From NCBI GenBank assembly GCA_007121555.1, contig SKKH01000219.1:1-39881 (forward strand): DNA of 39,881 nucleotides, given 5' to 3'. Source of the DNA: Gemmatimonadota bacterium (GTDB lineage: Bacteria; Gemmatimonadota; Gemmatimonadetes; Longimicrobiales; Gaopeijiaceae). The notes beneath the pieces are model-generated. The model saw only the letters and a list, made by a program, of their open reading frames with translations. It was not told the origin of the DNA and did not search any database. The position numbers were made by a program, and so were the translations under genes. Shown here piece by piece: positions 16,508-24,577 of the stretch (position 1 is the first letter of the stretch; every line of letters begins with the position of its first letter).

Positions 16508-18355
16508 ATGAATCGCACCATCGTTTGTCCCTCTCTGGAGGCCCGGATCGCCGCCGGCGGCGGTCTCCTTGCCACGACCCTCCTGGCTGTGGTCCTCCTT
16601 CTGGCCCCCGTCCAGCTCCTGGCCCAGAGCTCAGAGCAGTGGTGGGACGCCTCGGATCCGCGGATTGGCCTCGGGGCGGGCTGGATGGACGCGGAGGAGG
16701 CGGCCTCCAACATGGAGCTCGTCGCCAACACCCCGCGCCCCGACGGGTTCTATGATCCCGACAACCTGGGGAACCTGAACCTGGCCAACTCCGATCTGGC
16801 CTTTCAGGGCGACCTGGCCTTCGTCGGAAACTTCAGCGGGTTCATGATCTACGACATCTCGAACCCGTCCGACCCCGTCCTTCGCACCTCGGTGCTCTGC
16901 CCCGGCGGCCAGGGCGACGTGTCGGTCTACGGCCACCTCCTCTTCATGTCGGTGGAACAGACCCGGGGCCGGATCGACTGCGGAGTGGAGGGTGCGCCTG
17001 GTGAGGTGAACCCGGAGCGGTTCCGGGGAATTCGGATCTTCGACATCAGCAACCTGGACGAGCCGGTGCAGGTGGCTGCGGTCCAGACGTGCCGTGGGTC
17101 GCACACCCACACGATCCTCGAGAGCGCTTCCGATCCCGACAACCTCTACGTCTACAACTCCGGCGCGGCCGGGGTGCGTCCCGAAGCCGAGCTGGAAGGT
17201 TGCTCCGCCGCCGATCCCGATGTGGACCCGGACGGAACCTCCCTCTTCCGCATCGACGTGATTCGGGTGCCTCTGGCGAATCCGGAGGACGCGGCGATCA
17301 TCGATTCCCCCCAGGTCTTCGCCGACAGGGAGACCGGTGACCCTGCAGGTCTCTGGATGGGAGGGGAGCACGGGGAAGGAACCCAACGTTCCGCACCTAC
17401 GAACCACTGCCATGACATCACGATCTACCCCCACCTGGGGCTGGCGGCCGGGGCCTGCTCAGGCAACGGGATCCTCTTCGACATCTCCGACCCGGCCGCG
17501 CCGGTCCGGGTGGATGAGGTGATCGACGAGAACTTCGCCTACTGGCACTCGGCCACCTTCAACAACGACGGGTCCACCGTCATCTTCACCGACGAATGGG
17601 GTGGAGGCACCTCGCCGCGTTGCCGGGAGTCGGATCTTCCCGAGTGGGGGGCCAACGCCATCTTCCGGATCCGGGATGGACGGATGCAGCGGGTGAGCTA
17701 CTACAAGCTTCCCGTGCCCCAGACCGACACCGAGAACTGCGTGGCTCACAACGGGTCCCTCGTTCCCGTGCCGGGCCGGGACATCAAGGTACAGGCCTGG
17801 TACCAGGGCGGGATCTCGGTCTTCGACTTCACCGATCCCGCGAATCCCTACGAGATCGCCTATTTCGACCGGGGCCCCCTGAGCGACGATGAACTCCTCA
17901 CCGGAGGACACTGGTCGGCATACTGGTACAACGGGTACATCTACGGCTCCGAGATCGCCCGGGGGCTCGACGTCCTCAGGTTGACGCCTTCCGAGCACCT
18001 CTCGGAGAACGAGCTCCAGGCGGCCATGCTGGTGGAGTTCGAGGAGTTCAACCCTCAGCATCAGCCCCTCATGACCTGGCCGGCCCACATGGTGGTGGCG
18101 AGAGCCTACTTCGATCAGCTCGAGCGTCATGACGGCCTCCCGAGCCAGCGCCTCTCCGCCGTGGCCTCCGAGATGGACCGGATCGACGCTATGAGCGACG
18201 GCCCGGAAAAGCGGGCCGCCCTCTCCTCCCTGGCGACCGAGCTGTGGGGCGACGCCCGGCGGGTGAACACCGGTGAGATCCAGGGGCATCAGGAACGAAT
18301 CCGCGCCCTTGCCGGAGCCTTCATGGAGCTGGCGGGCAGCATGGAGCAGCGCTGA
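16508..18355 (+). CDS. Secreted LVIVD-repeat propeller protein, cassette copy 2
   Basis: A 615-aa paralogue of the LVIVD protein at 13700. After a signal peptide ending near VQLLAQ, it shares long near-identical blocks with copy 1: DPRIGLGAGWMDAEEA, GACSGNGILFDI, NCVAHNGSLVPVPGRDIK and QAWYQGGISVFDFTDP. The His/Cys motifs and the C-terminal helical domain are kept. The region around 200-260 diverges most. GAGG lies 6 nt before the ATG. It is the last gene of the tandem cassette and is followed at once by a strong intrinsic terminator. Its role is unknown; a surface propeller acting with the DUF305 lipoprotein is the simplest reading of the context. Confidence 0.87.
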   Translation: MNRTIVCPSLEARIAAGGGLLATTLLAVVLLLAPVQLLAQSSEQWWDASDPRIGLGAGWMDAEEAASNMELVANTPRPDGFYDPDNLGNLNLANSDLAFQGDLAFVGNFSGFMIYDISNPSDPVLRTSVLCPGGQGDVSVYGHLLFMSVEQTRGRIDCGVEGAPGEVNPERFRGIRIFDISNLDEPVQVAAVQTCRGSHTHTILESASDPDNLYVYNSGAAGVRPEAELEGCSAADPDVDPDGTSLFRIDVIRVPLANPEDAAIIDSPQVFADRETGDPAGLWMGGEHGEGTQRSAPTNHCHDITIYPHLGLAAGACSGNGILFDISDPAAPVRVDEVIDENFAYWHSATFNNDGSTVIFTDEWGGGTSPRCRESDLPEWGANAIFRIRDGRMQRVSYYKLPVPQTDTENCVAHNGSLVPVPGRDIKVQAWYQGGISVFDFTDPANPYEIAYFDRGPLSDDELLTGGHWSAYWYNGYIYGSEIARGLDVLRLTPSEHLSENELQAAMLVEFEEFNPQHQPLMTWPAHMVVARAYFDQLERHDGLPSQRLSAVASEMDRIDAMSDGPEKRAALSSLATELWGDARRVNTGEIQGHQERIRALAGAFMELAGSMEQR

Positions 18356-18388
18356 GCCTTCCTACCGGTCCCTGCCCTTCCACTCCAG

Positions 18389-18421
18389 CCGGGGCGTCCG
18401 CATGCGGGCGCCCCGGTTTTT
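18389..18421 (+). terminator. Strong intrinsic terminator closing the DUF305-LVIVD cassette
   Basis: CCGGGGCGTCCG and CGGGCGCCCCGG pair over 12 bp (one T-G pair) around a CATG loop, followed by TTTTT. It starts 33 nt after the stop of LVIVD copy 2 and marks the 3' end of the transcript. Confidence 0.9.
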
Positions 18422-18512
18422 CCTTCCCGCTTGCCCGGCCTCCGGATCCCGCCACATTGTGACCTCGTGCGCTCACGCAACGCGACGACTCGAGACTCCG
18501 GCCAAGACAAGC

Positions 18513-19841
18513 ATGACTCTCCACCAGATTCCTTCCCTCCCCCGCTGGCTTCCATGGCGCCGGCTCCTGACCCTCACCCCGATCGGCCTCATCCTCGGGC
18601 TGGCGGCTGGGGGTGGTGTCGCCCCACTCCAGGGCCAGGAAGGACTCCACCCCTTCGTCCAGGACGCCCGTCCTCTCCTGGACGCCCGACTCCGCTACGA
18701 ACGAGTGGACCAGGACGGATTCGAGGAGAACGCCAATGGGTTGACGCTCCGTGCCCGCCTCGGTGTGGAGAGCGGAGCGGTATCCGGATTCCGTGTCCTG
18801 GCGGAGGGCGACCTCACGCGGGCGTTGGGGCTCGATGACTTCAACAGCACAGTGAACGGCCGGACCGAATACCCGGTCATCGCCGACCCCGACTCGGAGC
18901 GGATCAATCGGCTGCACCTCACGTGGGAGGATCCCAGGGGCTGGTCGGCGGTCCTGGGCCGGCAGCGAATCATCCACGATAACGCCCGCTTCGTGGGAAA
19001 CGTGGGCTTTCGGCAGAACGAACAGACCTTCGACGCTCTCCGCCTCCGGACCCCGACCTTCGAGGGTGTGACCCTGGACTACAGCTACCTCTGGCAGGCC
19101 AACCGGATCAACGGGAGCAACTCCCCGGTGGGCCAGGTGGATACGGACACGCACCTCTTCCGAGCCACCTGGACCGTTCCCATCGGAACCATCGGAGCCC
19201 ACGCGTACTGGATGGAACTCGACGACCTTTCACCGGCCAATTCGAATCGTACCCTGGGGGTTCGGCTGGACGGGAGTCGGGCAGTGGATGAGGAATGGCA
19301 AGCCGTCTACAGCGCAGGGTGGTCCCAACAGAGCGAGCACGGGGGCCGCCCCGGCGAGTTCACCCTCAGCTTCTGGGAGTTGGACGGGGGCGTGGCCGGA
19401 CCGGCCGGACCAGGCCGGTTCACCCTACGGGGGGGTGTGGAGACGCTGGGAGGGGACCGGGAGGGTCGCGGGTTCGTGACGCCCCTCGCCACCCTCCACC
19501 TCTTTCAGGGATTCGCCGACGTTTTCCTTTCCACGCCCCCCGGAGGACTACAGGACCGTAGGCTGCGCGCGAGCTTCACCGGGGTGACCGCGCCCCGGCT
19601 CGGGCCTCTCAGGGTGGCGCTGGCCTATCACGACTACGAGCGAGATGTGTCCGCTGCAGGGGCGGGGGGAAGCCCAGGTAGCATTCCCTCCTTCACCGAC
19701 CTGGGCCGGGAGTGGAACGTCACCGCGTCCGCCCAGCCCCGCCCCGGGGTCACACTGATGCTCGAGTGGGCCGACTACGAGGCGGCCGATGGAAACGGGG
19801 TTCGGAAGGGATGGCTCTCGGCCGCGGTGGCGCTCCCATGA
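18513..19841 (+). CDS. Alginate-export-family outer-membrane porin
   Basis: A 442-aa protein with a signal peptide (LTPIGLILGLAAGGGVAPLQGQ) and a strand-rich body typical of the Alginate_exp (AlgE-like) porin family. Diagnostic stretches are RLRYERVDQDGF, NGLTLRARLGVESG, YPVIADPDSERINRL and ARFVGNVGFRQNEQTFDA. Family members are 18-stranded outer-membrane barrels. Most are not alginate-specific, so the solute is unknown, and no polysaccharide synthesis genes are nearby. The frame is open back to 18273, but that stretch covers the end of the previous gene and its terminator; ATG 18513 precedes the signal peptide. The gene stands alone, after a terminator and convergent with the esterase. Confidence 0.85.
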   Translation: MTLHQIPSLPRWLPWRRLLTLTPIGLILGLAAGGGVAPLQGQEGLHPFVQDARPLLDARLRYERVDQDGFEENANGLTLRARLGVESGAVSGFRVLAEGDLTRALGLDDFNSTVNGRTEYPVIADPDSERINRLHLTWEDPRGWSAVLGRQRIIHDNARFVGNVGFRQNEQTFDALRLRTPTFEGVTLDYSYLWQANRINGSNSPVGQVDTDTHLFRATWTVPIGTIGAHAYWMELDDLSPANSNRTLGVRLDGSRAVDEEWQAVYSAGWSQQSEHGGRPGEFTLSFWELDGGVAGPAGPGRFTLRGGVETLGGDREGRGFVTPLATLHLFQGFADVFLSTPPGGLQDRRLRASFTGVTAPRLGPLRVALAYHDYERDVSAAGAGGSPGSIPSFTDLGREWNVTASAQPRPGVTLMLEWADYEAADGNGVRKGWLSAAVALP

Positions 19842-19880
19842 GGCCCCGAGGCTCGATCCGCCATCCGGGGCAACGGAGCT

Positions 19881-21698
19881 CTATCGACCCCACCATTCCA
19901 TGGGCGCCCCCTCTGGAGCCCGGTCGGCCAGATACGCCGTGACCTCTTCCACGAACTCCCGGTAGTTGATCTCCTCGCCGGGTCGGTTCGGCGACTCGCC
20001 GAGCCAGCAGTGGGGCTGACGTCGACCGTATTCCACCCGGGCGTCGGCCGGCGGGTCGGTGGCCTCGTTCAGGAACTCCTCCAGCCGGTAGACCCCCAGC
20101 TCGAGGTAGTAGGAGTCCATGTCGCCGGTGGCGATGTGCAGCTTGCCCCGGAGCTCCGGTCCGATCTCCGGCCAATTCTCCCTCACGTGATGGTGGAGAT
20201 CGAAGTTCTCCCGCCAGTACTCCGCGGTCTCGCGGTCGATGACTCCGGTTTCGTGATCCCAGATGGGCCGGGGGTACCCGTCGTCCCCCACAGGACCGTG
20301 AGCCGCCTCCCAGATGGCCCACTGGCCCCCCGATCGGCTCCGGTCGCCCACGGCCAGCTCGAAGTGACCCTCCTGGCGCATGGTGAACTGGATGTTGCCG
20401 TCGGGACGGCGGTTCGAGGGCCGCTCCACGGTGATCCAGCCCTGGTCCAGCTCGTAGGCGTTCCGGTCCTCGTAGATGTTCACGATCTGATAGGCGTGAA
20501 AGTCCACCGAATCGGGGCACCAGGACCACGCCCCACCGAAGAAGGAGGGGTGGAAGATCTGCAGCGCCAGGGCCTCCCAGCCCCCTGTGGATCCTCCGGC
20601 CAGGGTCCGGGCCCAGGGCGACGCCAGAATCCGAAACTCCTCTTCCAGGTGCGGGATCAGCTCCCTCGTGATGGCGTCGCCGTAGGGGCCCACGTTGGGG
20701 GAGTTCACCGAGTAGGAGGTGTCGTAGTAGGGGTTGGCGTCCCGGATCGTGATGATGAACATCCCCGGGGCCTCCCCGCCCATCCAGTAGTCGGCGAACC
20801 CGATCGTGCGACCCTCTCCGGACTCTCCGGGCTCGAATCCGAATGGAGGACGGTCCCCTGGGAAGTGCCCCAGGTGATAGAGGACCGGATAGCTTCGCGT
20901 GCTGTCCTCCCCGTAGCCCCGGGGGAGGAGCACGTTGGCCCCGATGTACATGTCGCGACCCCAGAAGTCGGAGAGGAGTTCGCTCCGGATTTTGACGAAC
21001 CGCACCTGGTCCCGGTCGCGGGGATTGCCCAGCTCCAGGACCTCCCCCTCGCCCAGGGGCTGCATGGGGGGGATCACTCGATCCAGTGAGAGGCGCACCC
21101 GGTCCGGGCCCTCGGGACCCAACTGAACAGTGGTGACGGTGGAATGGGCGTTCCCGGGGGAGATCCATGGGTTCTGCCCCTCCCCGGTCTCACGGTGCAT
21201 CCGAAGAACGTGGCCATCGGCCCGCTCGTAGGTGGTCCACGAGCTGAAGAGCGCCTGGACCCGGTACTCGCCCTCGGGAAGCCCGGAGAGGTCGGCCAGG
21301 GGATAGCCCCGCACATCTTCGTGTCCCGGCGTCAGCTCCAGCGGCCCGCCCACTTCGAACTGCTCCACATCGACACCCCAGAACGGGACGCCCGTCACCC
21401 CCACGCGCCGACGGGGCTCAGCAGGCTCCTCGTCCTCGGCCCCATCCTCCTCGCCGTCGGTGACCCGATCCACGATGACGTAGAGGCGTCCGTACAGGGG
21501 GACCTCCATCCCCATGGCCTCCATCTCGTCGAAGGTCGCCTGGGGGAGTTCGATCTCGAAGCTGGTCCCGTTCGAAGCGCCGCCTCTTGCCGTCGGCGCG
21601 GTCTCGGGAGGGGTCGTCGCCTCACAGGCTCCCAGAAAGAGCCCGCCGAGGAGGACGGCGGAGAGAACGGACGCTCGAGGCATGGAAAAGGGCCGCAT
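19881..21698 (-). CDS. Lipoprotein esterase, alpha/beta hydrolase (esterase D/Fes-like)
   Basis: A 605-aa predicted lipoprotein; the signal peptide ends in LGAC with the lipid-modified Cys at residue 25. Residues ~30-240 are a strand-rich accessory region. The C-terminal ~350 residues are a putative esterase domain (PF00756-like): GANVLLPRGY, YPVLYHLGHFPGD, nucleophile Ser370 in LAGGSTGGWEAL, and a probable catalytic His563 in RRQPHCWLGES. Family members hydrolyse carboxylic esters such as feruloyl, siderophore or S-formylglutathione esters; the substrate here is unknown. The elbow GGSTG fits GxSxG. The gene is convergent with the porin and downstream of the cytochrome gene in the same direction, across a 139-nt gap that may hold its own promoter. 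Confidence 0.82.
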   Translation of the reverse strand: MRPFSMPRASVLSAVLLGGLFLGACEATTPPETAPTARGGASNGTSFEIELPQATFDEMEAMGMEVPLYGRLYVIVDRVTDGEEDGAEDEEPAEPRRRVGVTGVPFWGVDVEQFEVGGPLELTPGHEDVRGYPLADLSGLPEGEYRVQALFSSWTTYERADGHVLRMHRETGEGQNPWISPGNAHSTVTTVQLGPEGPDRVRLSLDRVIPPMQPLGEGEVLELGNPRDRDQVRFVKIRSELLSDFWGRDMYIGANVLLPRGYGEDSTRSYPVLYHLGHFPGDRPPFGFEPGESGEGRTIGFADYWMGGEAPGMFIITIRDANPYYDTSYSVNSPNVGPYGDAITRELIPHLEEEFRILASPWARTLAGGSTGGWEALALQIFHPSFFGGAWSWCPDSVDFHAYQIVNIYEDRNAYELDQGWITVERPSNRRPDGNIQFTMRQEGHFELAVGDRSRSGGQWAIWEAAHGPVGDDGYPRPIWDHETGVIDRETAEYWRENFDLHHHVRENWPEIGPELRGKLHIATGDMDSYYLELGVYRLEEFLNEATDPPADARVEYGRRQPHCWLGESPNRPGEEINYREFVEEVTAYLADRAPEGAPMEWWGR

Positions 21699-21725
21699 CG
21701 TGACACCAGGAAGGAGAGATACCGG

Positions 21726-21776
21726 ACGAGCCGGCAGGATACAGGCGGGAACATCCCGAACGAGCCGGAAAGATAG
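21726..21776. repeat. Two imperfect 17-bp direct repeats ahead of the esterase gene
   Basis: ACGAGCCGGCAGGATAC (21726) and ACGAGCCGGAAAGATAG (21760) recur with a 34-bp period just upstream of the esterase start. They could be a tandem operator or simply degenerate repeats. The decamer AAGATAGCGG at the second copy also occurs ahead of the DEAD-box helicase near 27768. Confidence 0.3.
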
Positions 21777-21837
21777 CGGACGCCACCCGCCTCCGCTTCC
21801 CTGGAGGGTCTCCGGGGCACTTCCGGGACGACTCGTG

Positions 21838-22656
21838 TCAGGGCATCGCTTCCAGCGCTCCCGGTTCGACCAGTCCCGCGGTGTTGCCCCAGGCGGTGCG
21901 GATGTAGGAGAGGACCATGGCCAGCTCCTCGTCGGAGAGGAAGCCGAAGCGAGGCATCCCGGCCCGGCCGTCCCGAATCACCCGGATGAGGGGATCCACG
22001 GGACCCACCACCACGGGGTTGCCCGCCAATGCCGGATAGGCACCGGCGACGCCCTCGCCCTCGCTCTGATGGCAGACCACGCAGTTGTGAGCCACGAGGG
22101 TGCGGGCCTCGTCCTGCCAGCCCTCCTGAAGGGTGGACCCGGCCTCCGCTGCAGGGCGACGCTCCACCTGTCCAGTATCGATCTCCGCCTCCGGCTCGGC
22201 CTCGGCTTCGGCCCGCACCGAAGCCACCGCTGCCACCGAGACCGCAGGATCGCTCCCCGTTCCCCACTGGCGCCGCACATACGAAGCCACCGCTGCCACC
22301 TCCTCGTCGGAGAGCAGACCGCCCAACCCCGGCATCTCTCCCTGACCCGCCAGGATGACCTCCACCAGGCCAGCCGCTGTCCCCTCCACCACCGGACTTC
22401 CCACCAGGGAGGCGAACACGCCCTCGATCCCCTCTCCCGACTCCTGGTGACAGGCCATGCACTGAGCCCGATAGACGGCTTCTCCGGGATCGGCCATGAG
22501 GGAAGGCCGTACCGCTTCGTCCATCATCTGCCCGTCCAGGCCGGCCTGGACGAATCCCTGAGCCGCCCCATCGGAGGAGGCCAGCGAGGCCAGGGCGACC
22601 CCTGCTCCGACGACGGAGGCCCAGAGTGCGAGGCGACGCGAGCGTGGGGGACTCAC
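21838..22656 (-). CDS. Periplasmic diheme cytochrome c
   Basis: A 272-aa exported protein with two class-I cytochrome c domains joined by an Ala/Glu-rich linker. Haem-binding motifs are CMACH (C66, C69, H70) and CVVCH (C192, C195, H196); likely axial Met ligands lie in GEMPGLGGLLSDEE and AGMPRFGFLSDEE. The signal peptide (WASVVGAGVALASLASSDGAAQ) puts it in the periplasm. The start is GTG 22656, overlapping the stop of the flavin amine oxidase gene (GTGA), which couples their translation. The most likely role is to take electrons from that enzyme and pass them to a terminal oxidase or another c-type carrier. Confidence 0.9.
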   Translation of the reverse strand: MSPPRSRRLALWASVVGAGVALASLASSDGAAQGFVQAGLDGQMMDEAVRPSLMADPGEAVYRAQCMACHQESGEGIEGVFASLVGSPVVEGTAAGLVEVILAGQGEMPGLGGLLSDEEVAAVASYVRRQWGTGSDPAVSVAAVASVRAEAEAEPEAEIDTGQVERRPAAEAGSTLQEGWQDEARTLVAHNCVVCHQSEGEGVAGAYPALAGNPVVVGPVDPLIRVIRDGRAGMPRFGFLSDEELAMVLSYIRTAWGNTAGLVEPGALEAMP

Positions 22657-24293
22657 GTGTCCCCCCGGGCAGACCCGCTCTCCTGCGCGGCTCGACGGTG
22701 GATCCTCTCGATCTGCATCCAGGCCGACTCGATGCTCCCGGCCATCCACGAGGTGAGGTGGCTCACATGCTCTCCGGCCAGGTAGATGCGGCCATCGGGC
22801 TCCAGGAGTCGAGGGAAGTGGTTCTGGCGGCCTTCCATGGACCAGGACGCGTAGCCGCCGAGGCTCCACGGCTCCAGGTGCCAGAAGAAGGAAGTGCCGG
22901 TCTCGAACTCCTCCCGGAAGACACCCGGATGGACTCGCTCTCCGATGGAGAGACCGTGCTCGATGCGCTCCTCGGGGGACATGGCGCTCACGCGCACGGC
23001 GTCGCCGCCGTGCCCGTAGTAGACCTGGATCACCCCCTTCCTCCGATTCCATCCGGACGAGGGATAGGTCACGTGCCCGTCGCCGGACCACTCCGCGTTG
23101 GTGACGCTGTACCCACCGTAGATGCCGTCGTCCTCCTCCCAGAACCGGCGGCGGAACTGGAGTCCGATCTTGCCGCTGGGCGTGTAGGCCAGGCCCCGCA
23201 TGGCCCGCTGGACCTCGCCGGAGAGGTCCGAGGGAATGTTGATGAGGATCGTGAGGGGAATCGTGCAGATGCAGTAGTCCCCGGTCAGCACCCCCGTCTC
23301 TCCCGTGCGGGTGTGGGCCCAGATGACCCGGACTCCATCCTCGTCCTGTCGGATCTCGCGGACCTCGCGGCTGGTTCGGATGTGGTGACCCACCTTCCGC
23401 TCGAAGCCGTCGGCCAGTCGGTCCATTCCCCCGACGGGCTGGAAGACCGTGCCGGTGGGCCCCCAGCGAGGGGGAAAGCCCGTCCCCAGCCCTGATTGGA
23501 GCAGGGAAAGAAAGTCGTGGGGATCGGAGGGCTGGCCGGGCTCGGCCGCTCCGGGCGGGACGGTCCAGCCCCTTCGGGTGGCCCCGCGATAGACGGCATC
23601 CTCGTTGGCCAGATGACCCTCGTGGACCAGGTAGGCTACGAGGCGCTCCTTGTCCTCGGCGCTCAGCTCCAGGTCCAGGGCATTCTGATGGACCGAGCGG
23701 GCCAGCAGCTCGGTGGTATGGCCCCGCATGTCGGCGGTGACCTCGGCCTGTCGCAGGCGTCGGCCCGACAGGGGGCCCTCCATCCCGTCCAGGCGAATCC
23801 AGCCCCAGGGGTTGGAGTTCACCAGGACCTCCAGGGGCACCTCCAGCTCCCGGCAATAGTGGAGGACCGAGGTGTGCTCGCTCGGGATCCGCCAGGGCCC
23901 CGGATTCAGATAGTGGCCTTCATCGAACTCGCAGCGTCGGGTGCCGCCCCCCAGCTCCCGAACCTCCGTCCCCCCACGGATCGTCTTGCACCGGCCGCCC
24001 ACCTCGTCCCGGGCCTCCAGGATCGGCGTCTCGTACCCCAGACGGGAGAGCTCATAGGCGGCGGCCATCCCCGAGAGGCCCGCCCCCAGGATGATCACCC
24101 GCTTCCCCTGGCCCGACCCGGAGAGAGGAGGCGGCGCGCTCCGGGTCGACGACATGTCCATGCCCCAGGCGTCCAGAGCCTGAAACACGAGCGAGCTCCC
24201 ACCGAAGGCACCGGCGAGCTGAAGAAATCGCCGGCGGCTGAGGGGCCCCCGAAAACGGCTTGCCCCCAGGGACGGAGGACCGAGCCCACTCAT
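22653..24293 (-). CDS. Tat-exported flavin amine oxidase/dehydrogenase
   Basis: A 546-aa FAD enzyme of the monoamine/L-amino-acid oxidase family. The N-terminus carries a twin-arginine signal (SRRRFLQLAGAF, residues 19-30), so it is exported folded with FAD bound. The dinucleotide-binding motif is ILGAGLSGMAAAYE (GxGxxG at 70-75, with E93 ending the second strand), followed by EVGGRCKT. The C-terminal FAD motif is RIYLAGEHVSHLTSWMAGSIESA. The family oxidises amines or amino acids to imines. Because the next gene, overlapping by 4 nt, is a diheme cytochrome c, this enzyme may be a dehydrogenase using cytochrome c rather than oxygen, as shown for NicA2 with CycN. The substrate is unknown. There is no clear ribosome binding site at ATG 24293. 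Confidence 0.88.
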   Translation of the reverse strand: MSGLGPPSLGASRFRGPLSRRRFLQLAGAFGGSSLVFQALDAWGMDMSSTRSAPPPLSGSGQGKRVIILGAGLSGMAAAYELSRLGYETPILEARDEVGGRCKTIRGGTEVRELGGGTRRCEFDEGHYLNPGPWRIPSEHTSVLHYCRELEVPLEVLVNSNPWGWIRLDGMEGPLSGRRLRQAEVTADMRGHTTELLARSVHQNALDLELSAEDKERLVAYLVHEGHLANEDAVYRGATRRGWTVPPGAAEPGQPSDPHDFLSLLQSGLGTGFPPRWGPTGTVFQPVGGMDRLADGFERKVGHHIRTSREVREIRQDEDGVRVIWAHTRTGETGVLTGDYCICTIPLTILINIPSDLSGEVQRAMRGLAYTPSGKIGLQFRRRFWEEDDGIYGGYSVTNAEWSGDGHVTYPSSGWNRRKGVIQVYYGHGGDAVRVSAMSPEERIEHGLSIGERVHPGVFREEFETGTSFFWHLEPWSLGGYASWSMEGRQNHFPRLLEPDGRIYLAGEHVSHLTSWMAGSIESAWMQIERIHRRAAQESGSARGDT

Positions 24294-24458
24294 GGTTCGA
24301 CCCGGGGGAGGGAGAGGAAAGTGCCGCCGACGAACGAAAAGGGTGCAAACATGGTCGTCTGGACAGGGGAACGAAGCCTTCTTCAAGAGCCATTCCAATG
24401 ACTGATTCTACGTTCCGGAAAAGTCCTGCGCGAGGGTCCCCTGCGAGGCAGTTGGCCT

Positions 24459-24482
24459 CTTATAATAAAAACACATTTTCCT
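24459..24482 (-). promoter_or_regulatory. AT-rich island, possible promoter of the amine oxidase-cytochrome operon
   Basis: A run of almost only A and T (24460-24480), the most AT-rich stretch I saw in the window, lies about 170 nt upstream of the amine oxidase start. On the minus strand it reads TATTATAAG, a plausible -10. No convincing -35 is present, so an activator or an alternative sigma factor may be involved. Confidence 0.4.
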
Positions 24483-24577
24483 TGCACTCGGTCCGGGTAT
24501 GGGAGTGTGGCTGCCTGCGACCGACCTCGAGCACGCCCAATCCGCACGAGGAGGATCCCCGGAGGGTTGGGGCCGCG

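Noticed and set aside
12898-18355. Mobile element origin of the duplicated DUF305-LVIVD pair
   Set aside because: No transposase, integrase, terminal inverted repeat or target-site duplication is visible around or between the copies; divergence suggests an old duplication.
18273-18512. N-terminal extension of the porin upstream of ATG 18513
   Set aside because: It runs through the end of the LVIVD gene and across its intrinsic terminator; the signal peptide begins after ATG 18513.
19750-21168. Minus-strand open frame of 472 codons
   Set aside because: A different frame of the esterase gene; Arg/Gly/Pro-rich with no domain.
22657-23856. N-terminal extension of the cytochrome c upstream of GTG 22656
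   Set aside because: It lies within the amine oxidase gene in another frame and carries no domain.
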